A stretch of DNA of 64,000 nt from Bacillus sp. FJAT-28004 (GCF_001280845.1 NZ_LGHP01000001.1:1388435-1452434); one strand, 5' to 3'; numbered from the stretch's first letter, positions 45,956-55,922 are shown. Notes: generated by a model from the sequence alone, not told the origin. Translations and numbers: made by a program.

Positions 45956-47047
45956 ATGAAAATAACACTACAAACCGAGCTTTGCCAACTATTTAATATT
46001 CGTTATCCGCTTTTTTTAGCAGGAATGGCAGGCGGGCCTTCGACTGCAAAACTGGTAGCCGCAGTATCGAATGCAGGTGGACTAGGAACGCTTGGTGCAG
46101 CTTACATGGAGCCGTCTGCTATTCGTGAAGCTATACATGAAATCCGCAAGCTGACAGATCAGCCCTTTGCAGTTAACCTTTTCGCTTCGCAAGCTTCGGA
46201 CAACAATACTAGAATCGGTGAAGCTCAGCGAGAGTTGAATCTCATGCGTAATACGCTTGGAATCCCTCATGCGAGTGCGGATCACGTGGCGACTCCAGAT
46301 CGATTTGAGAAACAGTTGGCTGTCTTGCTCGAAGAGGAGGTACCTGTCATCAGCACAGCATTCGGTATACTTCCGGAGCCTTTCATGCGGCAAGCTAAAG
46401 AGGCTAAACTTCTTGTTGTTACGATGGTAACAACGGTGAATGAAGCTCTCCAGTCGGAGCAAGCAGGCTGTGATGCAATAGTTGCCCAAGGCAGCGAAGC
46501 GGGTGGACACCGAGGAACGTTTGATATTACAGAGCATCAGATGGGCGCCAATATTGGGACGTTTGCTTTGGTACCGCAAATTGTAGATCGTGTGAGCATT
46601 CCGGTCATTGCTGCGGGCGGCATTATGGATGGACGGGGACTGGTGGCTTCACTGATTCTAGGAGCACAGGGTGTTCAGATGGGGACACGATTTCTAACAG
46701 CGATTGAATCTGGTGCGCATGAGGTTTACAAGCAGGCACTGCTGGGAAGCACGGAAGAGAGTACCGTTATGACCAAAGCTTTCTCGGGTCGACCTGCAAG
46801 AGGAATACGCAATTCATTTATTAAGCAGTGGGATGAGAGCGGTATCGAGCCACTTCCTTTTCCAACTCAAAACACGGTGACCCGTGATATAAGAAACGCC
46901 GCCAGCCGCCAAAACAATCCAGAGTATATGTCTTTATGGGCAGGTCAAGGTACAAGGCTGCTAACTTCCGGTCAAACTGCGGAGGATATTGTTGCGGAGA
47001 CGATCGGGCAAGCACTTTCGATATGTCAAGAGAGCAAGTCCCTTTGA
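45956..47047 (+). CDS. Nitronate monooxygenase (2-nitropropane dioxygenase-like)
   Basis: A 363-residue FMN-binding TIM-barrel protein. GMAGGPSTAKLVAAVSNAGG (about 23-42) and VAQGSEAGGHRGTF (about 176-189, catalytic His H185) are family motifs, followed by the FMN-phosphate region IPVIAAGGIMDGRG and LGAQGVQMGTRFL. It oxidises toxic alkyl nitronates or 3-nitropropionate. ATG 45956 is chosen because the GGAGG (45947) is correctly spaced; the frame also opens at 45944. Single gene. Confidence 0.92.
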   Translation: MKITLQTELCQLFNIRYPLFLAGMAGGPSTAKLVAAVSNAGGLGTLGAAYMEPSAIREAIHEIRKLTDQPFAVNLFASQASDNNTRIGEAQRELNLMRNTLGIPHASADHVATPDRFEKQLAVLLEEEVPVISTAFGILPEPFMRQAKEAKLLVVTMVTTVNEALQSEQAGCDAIVAQGSEAGGHRGTFDITEHQMGANIGTFALVPQIVDRVSIPVIAAGGIMDGRGLVASLILGAQGVQMGTRFLTAIESGAHEVYKQALLGSTEESTVMTKAFSGRPARGIRNSFIKQWDESGIEPLPFPTQNTVTRDIRNAASRQNNPEYMSLWAGQGTRLLTSGQTAEDIVAETIGQALSICQESKSL

Positions 47048-47196
47048 CAAGGTTTCGGATATTATACCGCCTGCCTGAATCGTGGTAGGGCCCGAAACAC
47101 AATCTTTAAGATGTAATTAAGATCACTCCAAGTTTTTTTACGTTGTGATTATGGCTAATTCTGTGAAAATGTTAATGCTAATGTCGTAATAAACTG

Positions 47197-47205
47197 TGAT
47201 ATAAT
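47197..47205 (+). promoter_or_regulatory. Extended -10 promoter candidate
   Basis: TGATATAAT, a TGn-extended consensus -10, lies about 58 bases before the SleB-like hydrolase start. The -35 is poor, as is usual for extended -10 promoters. Confidence 0.5.
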
Positions 47206-47262
47206 TTTGCCCAGAAGATGAACGTTGGAATTTACACCAACTTAATTTACTGGGAGGTACGC

Positions 47263-48258
47263 ATGATCAGAGATGGCAAGCCGTTTAGAAGTCTTATTAT
47301 CACCATGATTTTAGGTTTGTTTCTGCTTTGTATCGGACCTATATCGAGTGTCTACGCAGGGAATGCAGCAGCTGCGAATGAGTGGACTGTAAAATTTAAT
47401 GGGAAAATTGTGAAGATAACTGATCCACTTTATATGTCCGATGGAAGATTGTTTGTGCCCGTAGCCCAAATCGCTGATTTATTCGGTGCCAAGTCAAGCT
47501 GGGATCATGTCAATGAAGAAGTGACGATACATACGGAATTCAAGGATAAAGTTGTGCTGGGAAATGGAGTCCCTGTTGTTTATTTCAACGAAGACCGTTA
47601 TAAATTGGATGCGGTACCATTCTTAAAGGACAATAGGTTGTATGCTCCTCTGCGCCAATTGTCGGAAATGCTGCATGCTAACGTGGCATTAAATTCAGAA
47701 TCAAGCGTTGTTGAACTCATAAAAGTGCAGCCTGCTGTAATAAAGGAAGACTTCGGATTGGATGAGATCAGTAAGGAGTTTGGCAGCAGCAAGACGGAGC
47801 TATTGAAGTGGAATGGGCTCGATAACAAATCGCTGATCAAGCCGGGAACAAAACTCAAGGTGGTCATTCCTTCAAACGTTGATCAACTAGCAAAACCGTT
47901 CTCAGAATCGGACTACATGCTTCTTGCCAAGATTACGATGGTTGAAGCAGGCCATGAATCCTACGAAGGACAGCTTGGTTTAGCGAATGTGATATTAAAC
48001 AGAGTGAAGGATGAGAGGTTCCCGGATACGATACGCGACGTCCTTTATTCAGGAAAGCAGTTCCCTCCAGCACATAATGGCCTCCTAGATAAGAGTAAGC
48101 CCAACGCAAGCTCTCTTCGCGCCGCCAAAGATGCCTTGAACGGAAAAAATAACGTGGAGAATGCGGTCTATTTCTTCAACCCCGATATTTCCAAAGGATC
48201 GTTTTGGTCCAGCTTAGACGTTATTACGACGATCGGCAATCATAGTTTTGCTAAATAG
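47263..48258 (+). CDS. Secreted SleB/CwlJ-type cell-wall hydrolase with Cu-amine-oxidase-N and LysM domains
   Basis: A 331-residue exported protein. Signal peptide 1-~36 (LCIGPISSVYA); copper-amine-oxidase N-terminal-like domain ~42-155 (MSDGRLFVPVAQIADLFGA, DNRLYAPLRQLSEML), typical of Paenibacillus surface proteins; a LysM-like segment ~165-205; C-terminal hydrolase_2 domain ~217-331 with catalytic Glu likely in ITMVEAGHESYEGQLG. It probably cuts peptidoglycan, possibly spore cortex. ATG 47263 follows GGGAGGT; an upstream in-frame ATG at 47218 adds a non-signal-like leader. Confidence 0.88.
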   Translation: MIRDGKPFRSLIITMILGLFLLCIGPISSVYAGNAAAANEWTVKFNGKIVKITDPLYMSDGRLFVPVAQIADLFGAKSSWDHVNEEVTIHTEFKDKVVLGNGVPVVYFNEDRYKLDAVPFLKDNRLYAPLRQLSEMLHANVALNSESSVVELIKVQPAVIKEDFGLDEISKEFGSSKTELLKWNGLDNKSLIKPGTKLKVVIPSNVDQLAKPFSESDYMLLAKITMVEAGHESYEGQLGLANVILNRVKDERFPDTIRDVLYSGKQFPPAHNGLLDKSKPNASSLRAAKDALNGKNNVENAVYFFNPDISKGSFWSSLDVITTIGNHSFAK

Positions 48259-48263
48259 ATGTA

Positions 48264-48309
48264 CACCCGCCATGGCCATGATAAGGCTGTGGCGGGCTTT
48301 TTTTTTTAA
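48264..48309 (+). terminator. Intrinsic terminator
   Basis: ACCCGCC pairs with GGCGGG across an imperfect ATGGCCATG-containing loop, followed by a run of about ten T. Confidence 0.8.
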
Positions 48310-48362
48310 CAGGGTTGAAGTCATCGGTTGCACAGCCAATTTGTGCATTTCATGCACAAAAA

Positions 48363-48405
48363 AGAACCTTCGATTCACTTTTTAAGTGTGTTGAAGGTTT
48401 TTTTT
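48363..48405 (+). terminator. Second intrinsic terminator
   Basis: AACCTTCGA-TTCACTT pairs with AAGTG-TGTTGAAGGTT and is followed by TTTTTT. About 60 bases after the first one; two in tandem isolate the sensor operon that follows. Confidence 0.7.
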
Positions 48406-48527
48406 GCGCATGCTAAATAAATCCAGTCTTATACATCCGACTTGTTTCAATACTGTAAACTTTTGCGAGCTTAGTTGTTTGTCAAAACGAGGCTGTGATA
48501 CCATCAAGGTGGAATGGAGATGAACGA

Positions 48528-49223
48528 ATGGAGCTTACCAAAATATTGATTATAGAAGATGAAGCAGCTATTGCTGATTTGCTTGCATATGGATTGCAGA
48601 AGGAGGGATTTCAAACCAGACTTGCCCATAACGGCAAGGATGGCTTAAGAGAAATCGAAGAGTTCAAACCTGATCTGCTGCTGCTTGATTGGATGCTTCC
48701 CGATCAAAGCGGCCTCGATATTTGCAAGCAAATAATGGGGAAATACATGCTTCCGATTATAATGATTACAGCTAAGTCGGATATTTCCGATAAAGTCATC
48801 GGGATGGAGCTTGGCGCCGACGATTATATTACGAAGCCATTCGATATGCGTGAAGTAATCGTCCGCATTCGTACATTACTGCGTAGAATCAATCCTGTAT
48901 CGGCTGTGAACGAAGAAACAGTACCAGCTACAATCAAGTTTAAAACGATAGAAATTAATGTGCTCGAAAGAATGGTCCAAAAAGACAATGAGCTCATTGA
49001 GCTGACACCAAAAGAATTTGATCTCTTGATGACGTTAACCAGCTCTAGAGGACGAGTATTTACTCGTTCAAATTTGCTTGATTTAGTGTGGGGTTATAAT
49101 TATTTTGGTGATACTCGAACCGTTGATATTCATATTCAGCGTTTACGCAAAAAGCTTGATGCCAATGACATCATTACTACGGTATTTCGTGTCGGCTACA
49201 AATTCGAGAAGAATGTGGAATGA
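48528..49223 (+). CDS. OmpR/PhoB-family response regulator
   Basis: A 231-residue regulator: receiver domain with D54 (LLLDWMLP) and K103 (ITKPFD), and a C-terminal winged helix (~130-231, LTPKEFDLLMTL, YFGDTRTVDIHIQRLRKKL). ATG 48528 has GGAGATGAA upstream; a GTG 33 bases earlier is less likely. Its stop overlaps the kinase start (ATGA), so they are coupled. Confidence 0.92.
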   Translation: MELTKILIIEDEAAIADLLAYGLQKEGFQTRLAHNGKDGLREIEEFKPDLLLLDWMLPDQSGLDICKQIMGKYMLPIIMITAKSDISDKVIGMELGADDYITKPFDMREVIVRIRTLLRRINPVSAVNEETVPATIKFKTIEINVLERMVQKDNELIELTPKEFDLLMTLTSSRGRVFTRSNLLDLVWGYNYFGDTRTVDIHIQRLRKKLDANDIITTVFRVGYKFEKNVE

Positions 49224-50689
49224 ACATGATACAGTCTATCAAGGTTAAGTTTTTAATCGGATTGTTAGTTATTTTTTTCACATCGCTGTTGCTGCTGCAC
49301 CATTTCGTCATGCAAATTATTGAATCCAACAACGAAACAATCATTACGGCGGATTTGAACACCATGAAGAAAAACAGCAATGTTTATGTGAAACAAACGT
49401 TTATGATCAATCATTATAGTCATGATGAGATTTATTTTGAGCAGATGTCGAAAGAATTGGTCGGCGATTTGAAAAACATTACTTCTAGTCAAGTTGCTGT
49501 TTATTCTCTAAAAGGCAACCTGATGGCTGCATCGGACGACGCTGCCTTCATGAGTCCTCCCGGAGACGATTTCAAGCATGCTTTAAAGGGAGAAACAGCC
49601 TATACAATCACTCATCAAGAAAAGATATCCTCCATCTATTTTTCATATCCTGTTGTCATTGACGGCGAAAAAATAGGCATTTTACGATTTTCCAAAGACG
49701 TATCGATGCTTTATGAGAACAGCAGGCAAATATTAGATATCATTTTGTATGTCACCATCGCAATTTTTGCTATGGGCTTGCTGCTTTGCTTTGCGTTGTT
49801 CTGGAACATTACGCTCCCCATCGTCAAGATGACCAAAGTTTCAACAGAAGTCATAAACGGTAATCTTAATGTCCATATCTCATTAAACCGAAAGGACGAG
49901 CTTGGCAAGCTTGCTCATAACTTCAACCAAATGATTGAGAAAATTCGATTACAAATCGGTAAAATAGAAAAGGACCGTGATCGTCTTAAAGAGTTAAACC
50001 AACACCGCAAACAATTTTACGACAACGTTACCCATGAATTGAAGACGCCTCTGACCTCTATCATGGGTTACGCGCAGATGATCAAAGAGAACGGGCAGAG
50101 TGATGAGGTTTTTTTCGAGAAAGGCATTGCGCATATTGCGGATGAGAGTGCGCGCCTTCATGAAATGGTTTTGCAGCTGCTCGAGTTGTCCAAGGAGACG
50201 GATTCTAAAGCAGCCTTTGAAATGGTTGATGCTGGGTTTATTTTGCAGAGCGTTTGCGAAGGAATGGCGTTCAAAGCCCGAAAATATAAAAAGAAAATTT
50301 CTTGCGAGGTAGAAGATCATCTTATCATTGAGGGTAGTTCAACTAAACTAAGACAGCTATTTATCAACTTGATCGATAATGCGATTAAATACAGCGATTC
50401 TTCTTCTGAAATTATTGTGATGGCAGGACTGACTTCCGAGTTCGTACAATTCACTTTTATTAATCAGGGAGATGTTATTGCTCCGAAGCATTTAGCCCGT
50501 ATTTATGAACCCTTTTACAGAGAAAATGGTCGTCTTGTGAAAGAAATCGGCAGTCGCGGATTAGGTCTCAGCATAAGCAAAGCGATTGTAGAAGAACATC
50601 AAGGAACGATTCAGATCCAAAGCGAGGAAAGAGAAACAAGCGTTATTGTTCAAATTCCGCAAATGGATAACAAGCAGGTGATTTTATGA
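49220..50689 (+). CDS. HAMP-domain sensor histidine kinase
   Basis: A 489-residue kinase: TM1 ~8-28, extracellular sensor ~30-165, TM2 ~168-190, HAMP ~190-245, HisKA with H272 (NVTHELKTPLTSIMGY), HATPase with N box (LINLIDNAIKYS) and G box (RGLGLSISKAIV). Its stop overlaps the start of the next lipoprotein gene, making a three-gene coupled operon. Confidence 0.92.
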   Translation: MNMIQSIKVKFLIGLLVIFFTSLLLLHHFVMQIIESNNETIITADLNTMKKNSNVYVKQTFMINHYSHDEIYFEQMSKELVGDLKNITSSQVAVYSLKGNLMAASDDAAFMSPPGDDFKHALKGETAYTITHQEKISSIYFSYPVVIDGEKIGILRFSKDVSMLYENSRQILDIILYVTIAIFAMGLLLCFALFWNITLPIVKMTKVSTEVINGNLNVHISLNRKDELGKLAHNFNQMIEKIRLQIGKIEKDRDRLKELNQHRKQFYDNVTHELKTPLTSIMGYAQMIKENGQSDEVFFEKGIAHIADESARLHEMVLQLLELSKETDSKAAFEMVDAGFILQSVCEGMAFKARKYKKKISCEVEDHLIIEGSSTKLRQLFINLIDNAIKYSDSSSEIIVMAGLTSEFVQFTFINQGDVIAPKHLARIYEPFYRENGRLVKEIGSRGLGLSISKAIVEEHQGTIQIQSEERETSVIVQIPQMDNKQVIL

Positions 50690-51801
50690 TTAGAAAATCA
50701 ATCCTTGCTCTGCTCATCATCGTTATCTTGTCGGGCTGTGCATCTACGAAATTTAATTCAAGAACCGTCGTTATCCCGGATACAGAGGCAGAAGCAGCAC
50801 CGGAATTGGCCCATTCGAACGGTGATTTTGAAGTAAACAAAATATATCGAATGTTTGAGGAAGAACAGAATGAAATCCGAATTCTTGGATGGACAGACAA
50901 TGAGCAAGTTGTTGGCATGCGCAAGACTATGGATTTAAGTCAAACGCTGCAACGATTCGATTATAAGAATCAAACGATGCAAAAAGTAATGAGCTTCAGT
51001 CAAAATGCAGAAGCCAGCATGGTATCCCCGGATGGGCTCTATATCGCTGTTTACGTTTGGGATGATAAAAGAAGCAGAACGATGAAGCTCTACAGCCTGA
51101 ATGATGGTAAGGCGATTACTACAATCGATGATAGTCAAAGCCCGTTGTCGGCGGCTACGATGATCTGGTCTAACAACAGCCGATACCTCTCTTTTTTCAT
51201 ATGGGACGATCAGAATGAAGAAAAGCTGGTCGTTTACGACGTAACGACTAAAAAGCTGAAGAAAATTGATATACCGAATGAAGGCGAGAAGAGTTGGTTG
51301 AGATATGCGAAAGTTTCTGATAATGGGGAAACGGTATTGATCGTTAAACAAATGGTTGATGGACAATCGATCTTCTTCGGTAAATTAAATGATAACAGTG
51401 TTGTCAGTTTGTATAATCATTTGTTAAATCGTGATGGGACGGCAGACTTTCTCAATAATGATCAAATTTTGTTTGTCAGCGAGAACAATTTGCTTTTCGC
51501 TTATGATCGTCGTAATAAGGCTACCACAATCTTAGGTGAGCAAGTCGGTAATTTCCGGTTAACGAGGGATCGCAAGTACATTGCGTATTCGAAAGATTCT
51601 CAAAATACCTATATTGCCAAATTGCAAGGAAACAACCTTTTGAATGAACAGGAGGTCTTCAAAGGGATAGATCCGGGTCAAATGGAATGGAGTCCGTCCG
51701 GCAATAAGCTCTATTTGAACGGTTGGAAGTCCTTTGATGCACAAATTAAAAGCAAATTGGCGGTACAGTATTCGATGCATTACATCATTGAGTTTAAATA
51801 A
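50686..51801 (+). CDS. Lipoprotein with WD40/TolB-like propeller
   Basis: A 371-residue lipoprotein. The signal peptide ends LSGC (C18). The body has repeating blade-like units, for example EASMVSPDGLYIAVYVWDD, SAATMIWSNNSRYLSFFIWDD and GQMEWSPSGNKLYLNG, typical of a beta-propeller of TolB/WD40 type. Its ATG overlaps the kinase stop, so expression is coupled to the sensor system. It is probably an accessory that modulates the kinase's extracellular domain; ligand unknown. Confidence 0.78.
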   Translation: MIRKSILALLIIVILSGCASTKFNSRTVVIPDTEAEAAPELAHSNGDFEVNKIYRMFEEEQNEIRILGWTDNEQVVGMRKTMDLSQTLQRFDYKNQTMQKVMSFSQNAEASMVSPDGLYIAVYVWDDKRSRTMKLYSLNDGKAITTIDDSQSPLSAATMIWSNNSRYLSFFIWDDQNEEKLVVYDVTTKKLKKIDIPNEGEKSWLRYAKVSDNGETVLIVKQMVDGQSIFFGKLNDNSVVSLYNHLLNRDGTADFLNNDQILFVSENNLLFAYDRRNKATTILGEQVGNFRLTRDRKYIAYSKDSQNTYIAKLQGNNLLNEQEVFKGIDPGQMEWSPSGNKLYLNGWKSFDAQIKSKLAVQYSMHYIIEFK

Positions 51802-51813
51802 AAAATCTCTCCG

Positions 51814-51857
51814 AACTGCCATCACAGCTTCCAGCTGCGATGGCAGTTTTTTTTTGC
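51814..51857 (+). terminator. Intrinsic terminator
   Basis: AACTGCCATC pairs with GATGGCAGTT, with an inner CAGCT/AGCTG stem, followed by TTTTTTT. Confidence 0.9.
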
Positions 51858-51983
51858 ATTGCATAAAACGACGTGGTTCAACATTTTTAGATACAACTTA
51901 TTTACAAGTTGGAGAAGTGCTCGAAATGAGGATTTAGTATAAATAATAGAAGCTGCTTAACATCTTTTACTTAGGAGGACAAC

Positions 51984-52733
51984 ATGCACTCGTATATGAA
52001 GAAACGAAAATCTCGTCTAGTAAGATTTATTGTATTTCTATTCACTCTAATTTTGATTAGTGTAACGTTAATCGGCTTTACCGCAAACAAAGAAGAAAAG
52101 TCGCGAGCTCTGTCAGCCATCCCAACAGCGATTCCAACGAAGCAGGAAGCCTTGGAAGAACAACCGGAGAGGGTCTACAAAATTGTCATTGATGCAGGAC
52201 ATGGTGGCAAAGATCCAGGAGCTGAAGGGGCTAGCGGGCAAAGGGAGAAATATTTTACACTATCGCTATCTCAGAAAGTTTATGAGCTGCTAAAGCAAGA
52301 GAACATGTTTGAACCGCATCTAACCCGTACTGACGATACGTTCATCGAGCTGGACGAGCGTCCTGATATAGCCAACCAAATGAAAGCAGATGTTCTTCTA
52401 TCCATCCATGCGAACACGTTTAAGGACGAGAACGTTGGAGGAATTGAAACATTTTACCGTTTTGATGACAATATTGAATTAGCTCAGACTATGCATAATC
52501 ATGTTGTAAAGGCAATGGGTTTCAGGGATCGTGGAATACGGTATGAAGAATTAAAAGTGCTTTCATTAAGCAAGGTGCCGGCGATTTTGCTGGAAGTAGG
52601 CTATCTGACAAACCCCGCTGAAGAGGCGGTATTACTTGGAGAAGATGGACAAGATCGTGCGGCACAAGCCATTGTTGACGGTTTAAAGCAATATTTTGAG
52701 AACAATCCAGAAGAAGCAATCATACAATCCTAA
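51984..52733 (+). CDS. N-acetylmuramoyl-L-alanine amidase (Amidase_3)
   Basis: A 249-residue membrane-anchored or exported zinc amidase. N-terminal hydrophobic segment ~12-34. Catalytic domain ~66-245 with zinc ligands H73 (IDAGHGG), E88 and H142 (SIHAN), and general base E204 (LLEVGYLTN). It cleaves the MurNAc-L-Ala bond; similar in size to CwlD, which acts in spore cortex, but this assignment is not certain. AGGAGGAC precedes the ATG. Confidence 0.9.
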   Translation: MHSYMKKRKSRLVRFIVFLFTLILISVTLIGFTANKEEKSRALSAIPTAIPTKQEALEEQPERVYKIVIDAGHGGKDPGAEGASGQREKYFTLSLSQKVYELLKQENMFEPHLTRTDDTFIELDERPDIANQMKADVLLSIHANTFKDENVGGIETFYRFDDNIELAQTMHNHVVKAMGFRDRGIRYEELKVLSLSKVPAILLEVGYLTNPAEEAVLLGEDGQDRAAQAIVDGLKQYFENNPEEAIIQS

Positions 52734-52767
52734 TACGTTTATAATCAATCTCTTCAAAAATAAAACA

Positions 52768-52805
52768 TAACAATAAACCACGTCCTTTGGACTTGGTTTA
52801 TTGTT
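52768..52805. terminator. Bidirectional terminator
   Basis: ACAATAAACCA pairs with TTGGTTTATTGT around CGTCCTTTGGAC. It lies between the convergent amidase and AraC genes. Confidence 0.75.
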
Positions 52806-53592
52806 TGTCTGCCATTTGCTTTCGGTACACGCCAGGTGACATGCCGTAATACCGCTGGAACACCCGATGAAAGTAAGTATAGCTGCCGAACCCGGTTTCT
52901 TCGGCAATGCGTTCGAGTGTAAGCGGACTTTTGCCCATTAATTCAAGAGCCATCGCTAGACGCACCTTCTGGGCATATTGCATGATGGAGAAGCCGAATT
53001 CAGCTTTAAACAACTGAACCGAGCGTGATACGCTTAGTCCCGCATGCTTCGCAGCATCGGTCAATGTGAATGGAATCATCGCATGCTCCTCGATATAAAG
53101 CTTTATTTTATAAGAGAGCAGCTTTGGGCCGGAAGTGTAAGATGTTGCTTCATCTATGGCTCTATCCAGCAAATAGCATAGTGACTGCATCAGCGTGTGT
53201 AATAGCTCAGGATTTCCTCCATCATGCCGTCTGCTTTCTAATATTAACTGCTGCCATATCGCAGCTATTCTGCTGTTCTCACCTATTTTTGTCCTTTGGG
53301 GTCTCCGCTGCAGCTTCCACCATTCATCAAGCCAAGCACCGCTGCAAATAACGTAATAGTCGCCGCTTGGTCCAAGCTCGCCAATTCTAAGATCATAAGC
53401 TTCACCAGGCCCAAACAGAAGAAGGTCGCCAGGCTCGATGATATCCAGTTGGCCTGCAATTAAGGCTTGGCATAGACCTTCTGTCTGCAATCGAATGATA
53501 TAGGTTTCGAGGCCATATCGATAGGTATGTCGAAAAGGTGTGTTATGGTACATAAAGGCACAATAATCCAGCTTTATTCCAGTATCCTTCAT
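52798..53592 (-). CDS. AraC-family regulator with cupin-like sensor
   Basis: A 264-residue regulator: N-terminal AraC-ligand-binding cupin (~20-110, ALIAGQLDIIEPGDLLLFGPGEAYDLRI), C-terminal double HTH (~165-262, AKHAGLSVSRSVQLFKAEFG, ETGFGSYTYFHRVFQRYYG). AGGAGG precedes the ATG. It is divergent from the GH3 gene (115 bp) and probably activates it in response to a sugar. Confidence 0.9.
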   Translation of the reverse strand: MKDTGIKLDYCAFMYHNTPFRHTYRYGLETYIIRLQTEGLCQALIAGQLDIIEPGDLLLFGPGEAYDLRIGELGPSGDYYVICSGAWLDEWWKLQRRPQRTKIGENSRIAAIWQQLILESRRHDGGNPELLHTLMQSLCYLLDRAIDEATSYTSGPKLLSYKIKLYIEEHAMIPFTLTDAAKHAGLSVSRSVQLFKAEFGFSIMQYAQKVRLAMALELMGKSPLTLERIAEETGFGSYTYFHRVFQRYYGMSPGVYRKQMADKQ

Positions 53593-53707
53593 AGGTAATC
53601 CTCCTGTGCCATAAGCAGATCGTTGATGTTTATCATTAGTTTGTTTCTACACATACCCGTTCATTTCCTTCATAATCATGTGTATATGAATAAAGGAGTT
53701 GTTTCAG

Positions 53708-55882
53708 GTGGCAGGAAAGCAGAAGTTGTTCTCGTCAGAAATAAAGGAGAAAGTGCAATCTTTGATTTCTCAGATGACATTAGAAGAAAAAATTGGCCAG
53801 ATGTCGCAATTTGACTGGGGCTTTCACGCGATAAACCCCGATGCTGGCGGTGAGATCAATCAAATCATGAAGGAACTCATCGATAAGGGAATGTTAGGTT
53901 CGTTGTTTAATTTATCGGGAGTTGAACAAGCGAATACGCTGCAACAGCAAACGATTGAAAGATCCCGTCTTGGAATACCGATGATTGTTGGTAGAGACGT
54001 TATTCACGGCTACCGCTCAGTATTCCCTATTCCGCTCGCTCAATCGGCAAGCTGGAACCCTGCATTAATTAGAAGAACAGCAGCAGCTGCGTCCAAGGAA
54101 GCAGCATCCGACGGTATTTCTTGGGTGTTCGCCCCGATGATCGATATTACGAGAGATCCAAGATGGGGAAGAATTGCCGAAACGATGGGAGAAGATCCTC
54201 ATGTTGGCGAGATTATGGCTGAAGCGTGGGTTGAGGGGGCAGAACTTGCTGACGCCTCTAATGAAAGCTTGTCCGTTGCAAGCTGCCCTAAACATTTTGC
54301 TGGTTATGGGTTTGCAGAAGCAGGTAGAGATTATAATACAGTAGACGTCTCGGACCGGGTGCTGCGTGAAGTTATTTTACCACCATTCCGTAAAGCGGTT
54401 GAAGCTGGAGCGCTTAGCCTTATGGCATCCTTTAACGAGTTGAATGGTATTCCTGCATGTGCTAACCGCTACTTACTTACGACCATTTTACGTGAGGAAT
54501 GGGGTTTTGAAGGCGTCATCGTTAGTGATTACAATGCTCTTGGTGAGCTTATCACTCATGGAGTTGCCCGAGATGCGGAGGAAGCATGTGAGATTGCTAT
54601 TAAAGCGGGTACGGATATGGATATGCATTCAGGTATTTTCTATAAATATTTGCCGAAGCTCGTTCAGGAAGGCCGGATTGCCGAGAGTCTTATCGACGCA
54701 GCTGTAGGCAGGATTTTAGCTGTAAAAATGAAGCTTGGATTGTTCGAGAATGCATACGTAAACCCAGATCTGAGCCGTAGCGTTATTTTGTCAGAGGAGA
54801 ATGTTGCATTGGCTCGCGAGGCGGCGCGAGAGTCCATCGTACTGCTCAAGAATGACAGTCGAACACTGCCACTGTCCAAACAGGTGCAAACATTGGCTGT
54901 TATCGGACCGATGGCAACGAATACGAAAGACCCATTAGGCTGCTGGGCTGCTGACGGTAATGCGGATGATGTCGTATCACTGCTTGATGGTATCAAAGCA
55001 AAAATATCACCAGATACACAGCTTCTCTATGCGGAAGGCTGCGGTATTGAGAGTGAAGACGAAAACGGGTTTGAAGCAGCGCTGGCAGCAGTTGCTCAAG
55101 CTGATGTAGCCATTATTGCTGTAGGCGAGAGCCTGACGATGAGCGGTGAAGGGAATTCTAGATCAGAACTGGACTTGCCTGGGAAGCAGCGTAAGCTCGT
55201 GGAAGCAGCGATTCAGCTAGGTAAGCCGGTTGTCGTTGTTATGTTTAACGGCCGTCCGCTGACAACAGTTTGGCTGGATGAATCAGCGACAGCTATTGTA
55301 GAGGCATGGCACTTAGGTATTCAAAGCGGAAACGCCATTGCTGACGTCTTGTTTGGAGACTATAATCCAAGCGGCAAGCTGACAGTAACATTCCCTCGGA
55401 GCGTGGGACAAGTGCCTCTTTATTATTACCGGAAGAACACCGGCCGTCCTCCAGGTGGTGTGTATTCTTCAAGATACATCGATGCTCCAGTGCAAGCCTT
55501 GTATCCATTCGGGTACGGTTTGAGCTATACCGACTTTGAATATGATAATCTTGTTATAAGCTCTACTCGCATAAGCTGCTCGGATTCCGTATCTGTTTCT
55601 GTTAATGTTACGAATACAGGTAGCTATACGGGGGAAGAGGTGGTGCAGTTGTACATTCGTGATGTAGCCGCAAGCGTAACACAGCCGCTCAAAAAATTAA
55701 AAGGCTTTGCCAAGGTGAGCTTAAGCGCGGGCGAGATGAAGACGGTGACTTTCTCAGTTACACCTTCTGAACTTGCGATCATAGGAGTAGAAGATAACCT
55801 CGCGGTTGAGCCTGGTATTTTTCAATTGATGGTTGGACCTCATTCTGAGAAGGGTTTGATTGGTGAAATCGTAGTCGAATAG
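53708..55882 (+). CDS. GH3 beta-glucosidase/xylosidase
   Basis: A 724-residue GH3 enzyme: TIM-barrel domain with nucleophile D274 (VIVSDYNALG), alpha/beta sandwich domain with likely acid/base E481 (SGEGNSRSELDLPGK), and a C-terminal fibronectin-III-like domain (VNVTNTGSYTGEEVVQLYIRD). There is no signal peptide, so it is cytoplasmic and cuts imported oligosaccharides. GTG 53708 is chosen because AAAGGAG ends right at the earlier TTG (53699). Specificity (glucose or xylose) is open. Confidence 0.92.
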   Translation: MAGKQKLFSSEIKEKVQSLISQMTLEEKIGQMSQFDWGFHAINPDAGGEINQIMKELIDKGMLGSLFNLSGVEQANTLQQQTIERSRLGIPMIVGRDVIHGYRSVFPIPLAQSASWNPALIRRTAAAASKEAASDGISWVFAPMIDITRDPRWGRIAETMGEDPHVGEIMAEAWVEGAELADASNESLSVASCPKHFAGYGFAEAGRDYNTVDVSDRVLREVILPPFRKAVEAGALSLMASFNELNGIPACANRYLLTTILREEWGFEGVIVSDYNALGELITHGVARDAEEACEIAIKAGTDMDMHSGIFYKYLPKLVQEGRIAESLIDAAVGRILAVKMKLGLFENAYVNPDLSRSVILSEENVALAREAARESIVLLKNDSRTLPLSKQVQTLAVIGPMATNTKDPLGCWAADGNADDVVSLLDGIKAKISPDTQLLYAEGCGIESEDENGFEAALAAVAQADVAIIAVGESLTMSGEGNSRSELDLPGKQRKLVEAAIQLGKPVVVVMFNGRPLTTVWLDESATAIVEAWHLGIQSGNAIADVLFGDYNPSGKLTVTFPRSVGQVPLYYYRKNTGRPPGGVYSSRYIDAPVQALYPFGYGLSYTDFEYDNLVISSTRISCSDSVSVSVNVTNTGSYTGEEVVQLYIRDVAASVTQPLKKLKGFAKVSLSAGEMKTVTFSVTPSELAIIGVEDNLAVEPGIFQLMVGPHSEKGLIGEIVVE

Positions 55883-55894
55883 GCATGAACAGTA

Positions 55895-55922
55895 AAACAC
55901 CAGATGATTCTGGTGTTTTTTT
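55895..55922 (+). terminator. Intrinsic terminator
   Basis: AAACACCAGA pairs with TCTGGTGTTT around TGAT, followed by TTTTTT. Confidence 0.9.
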
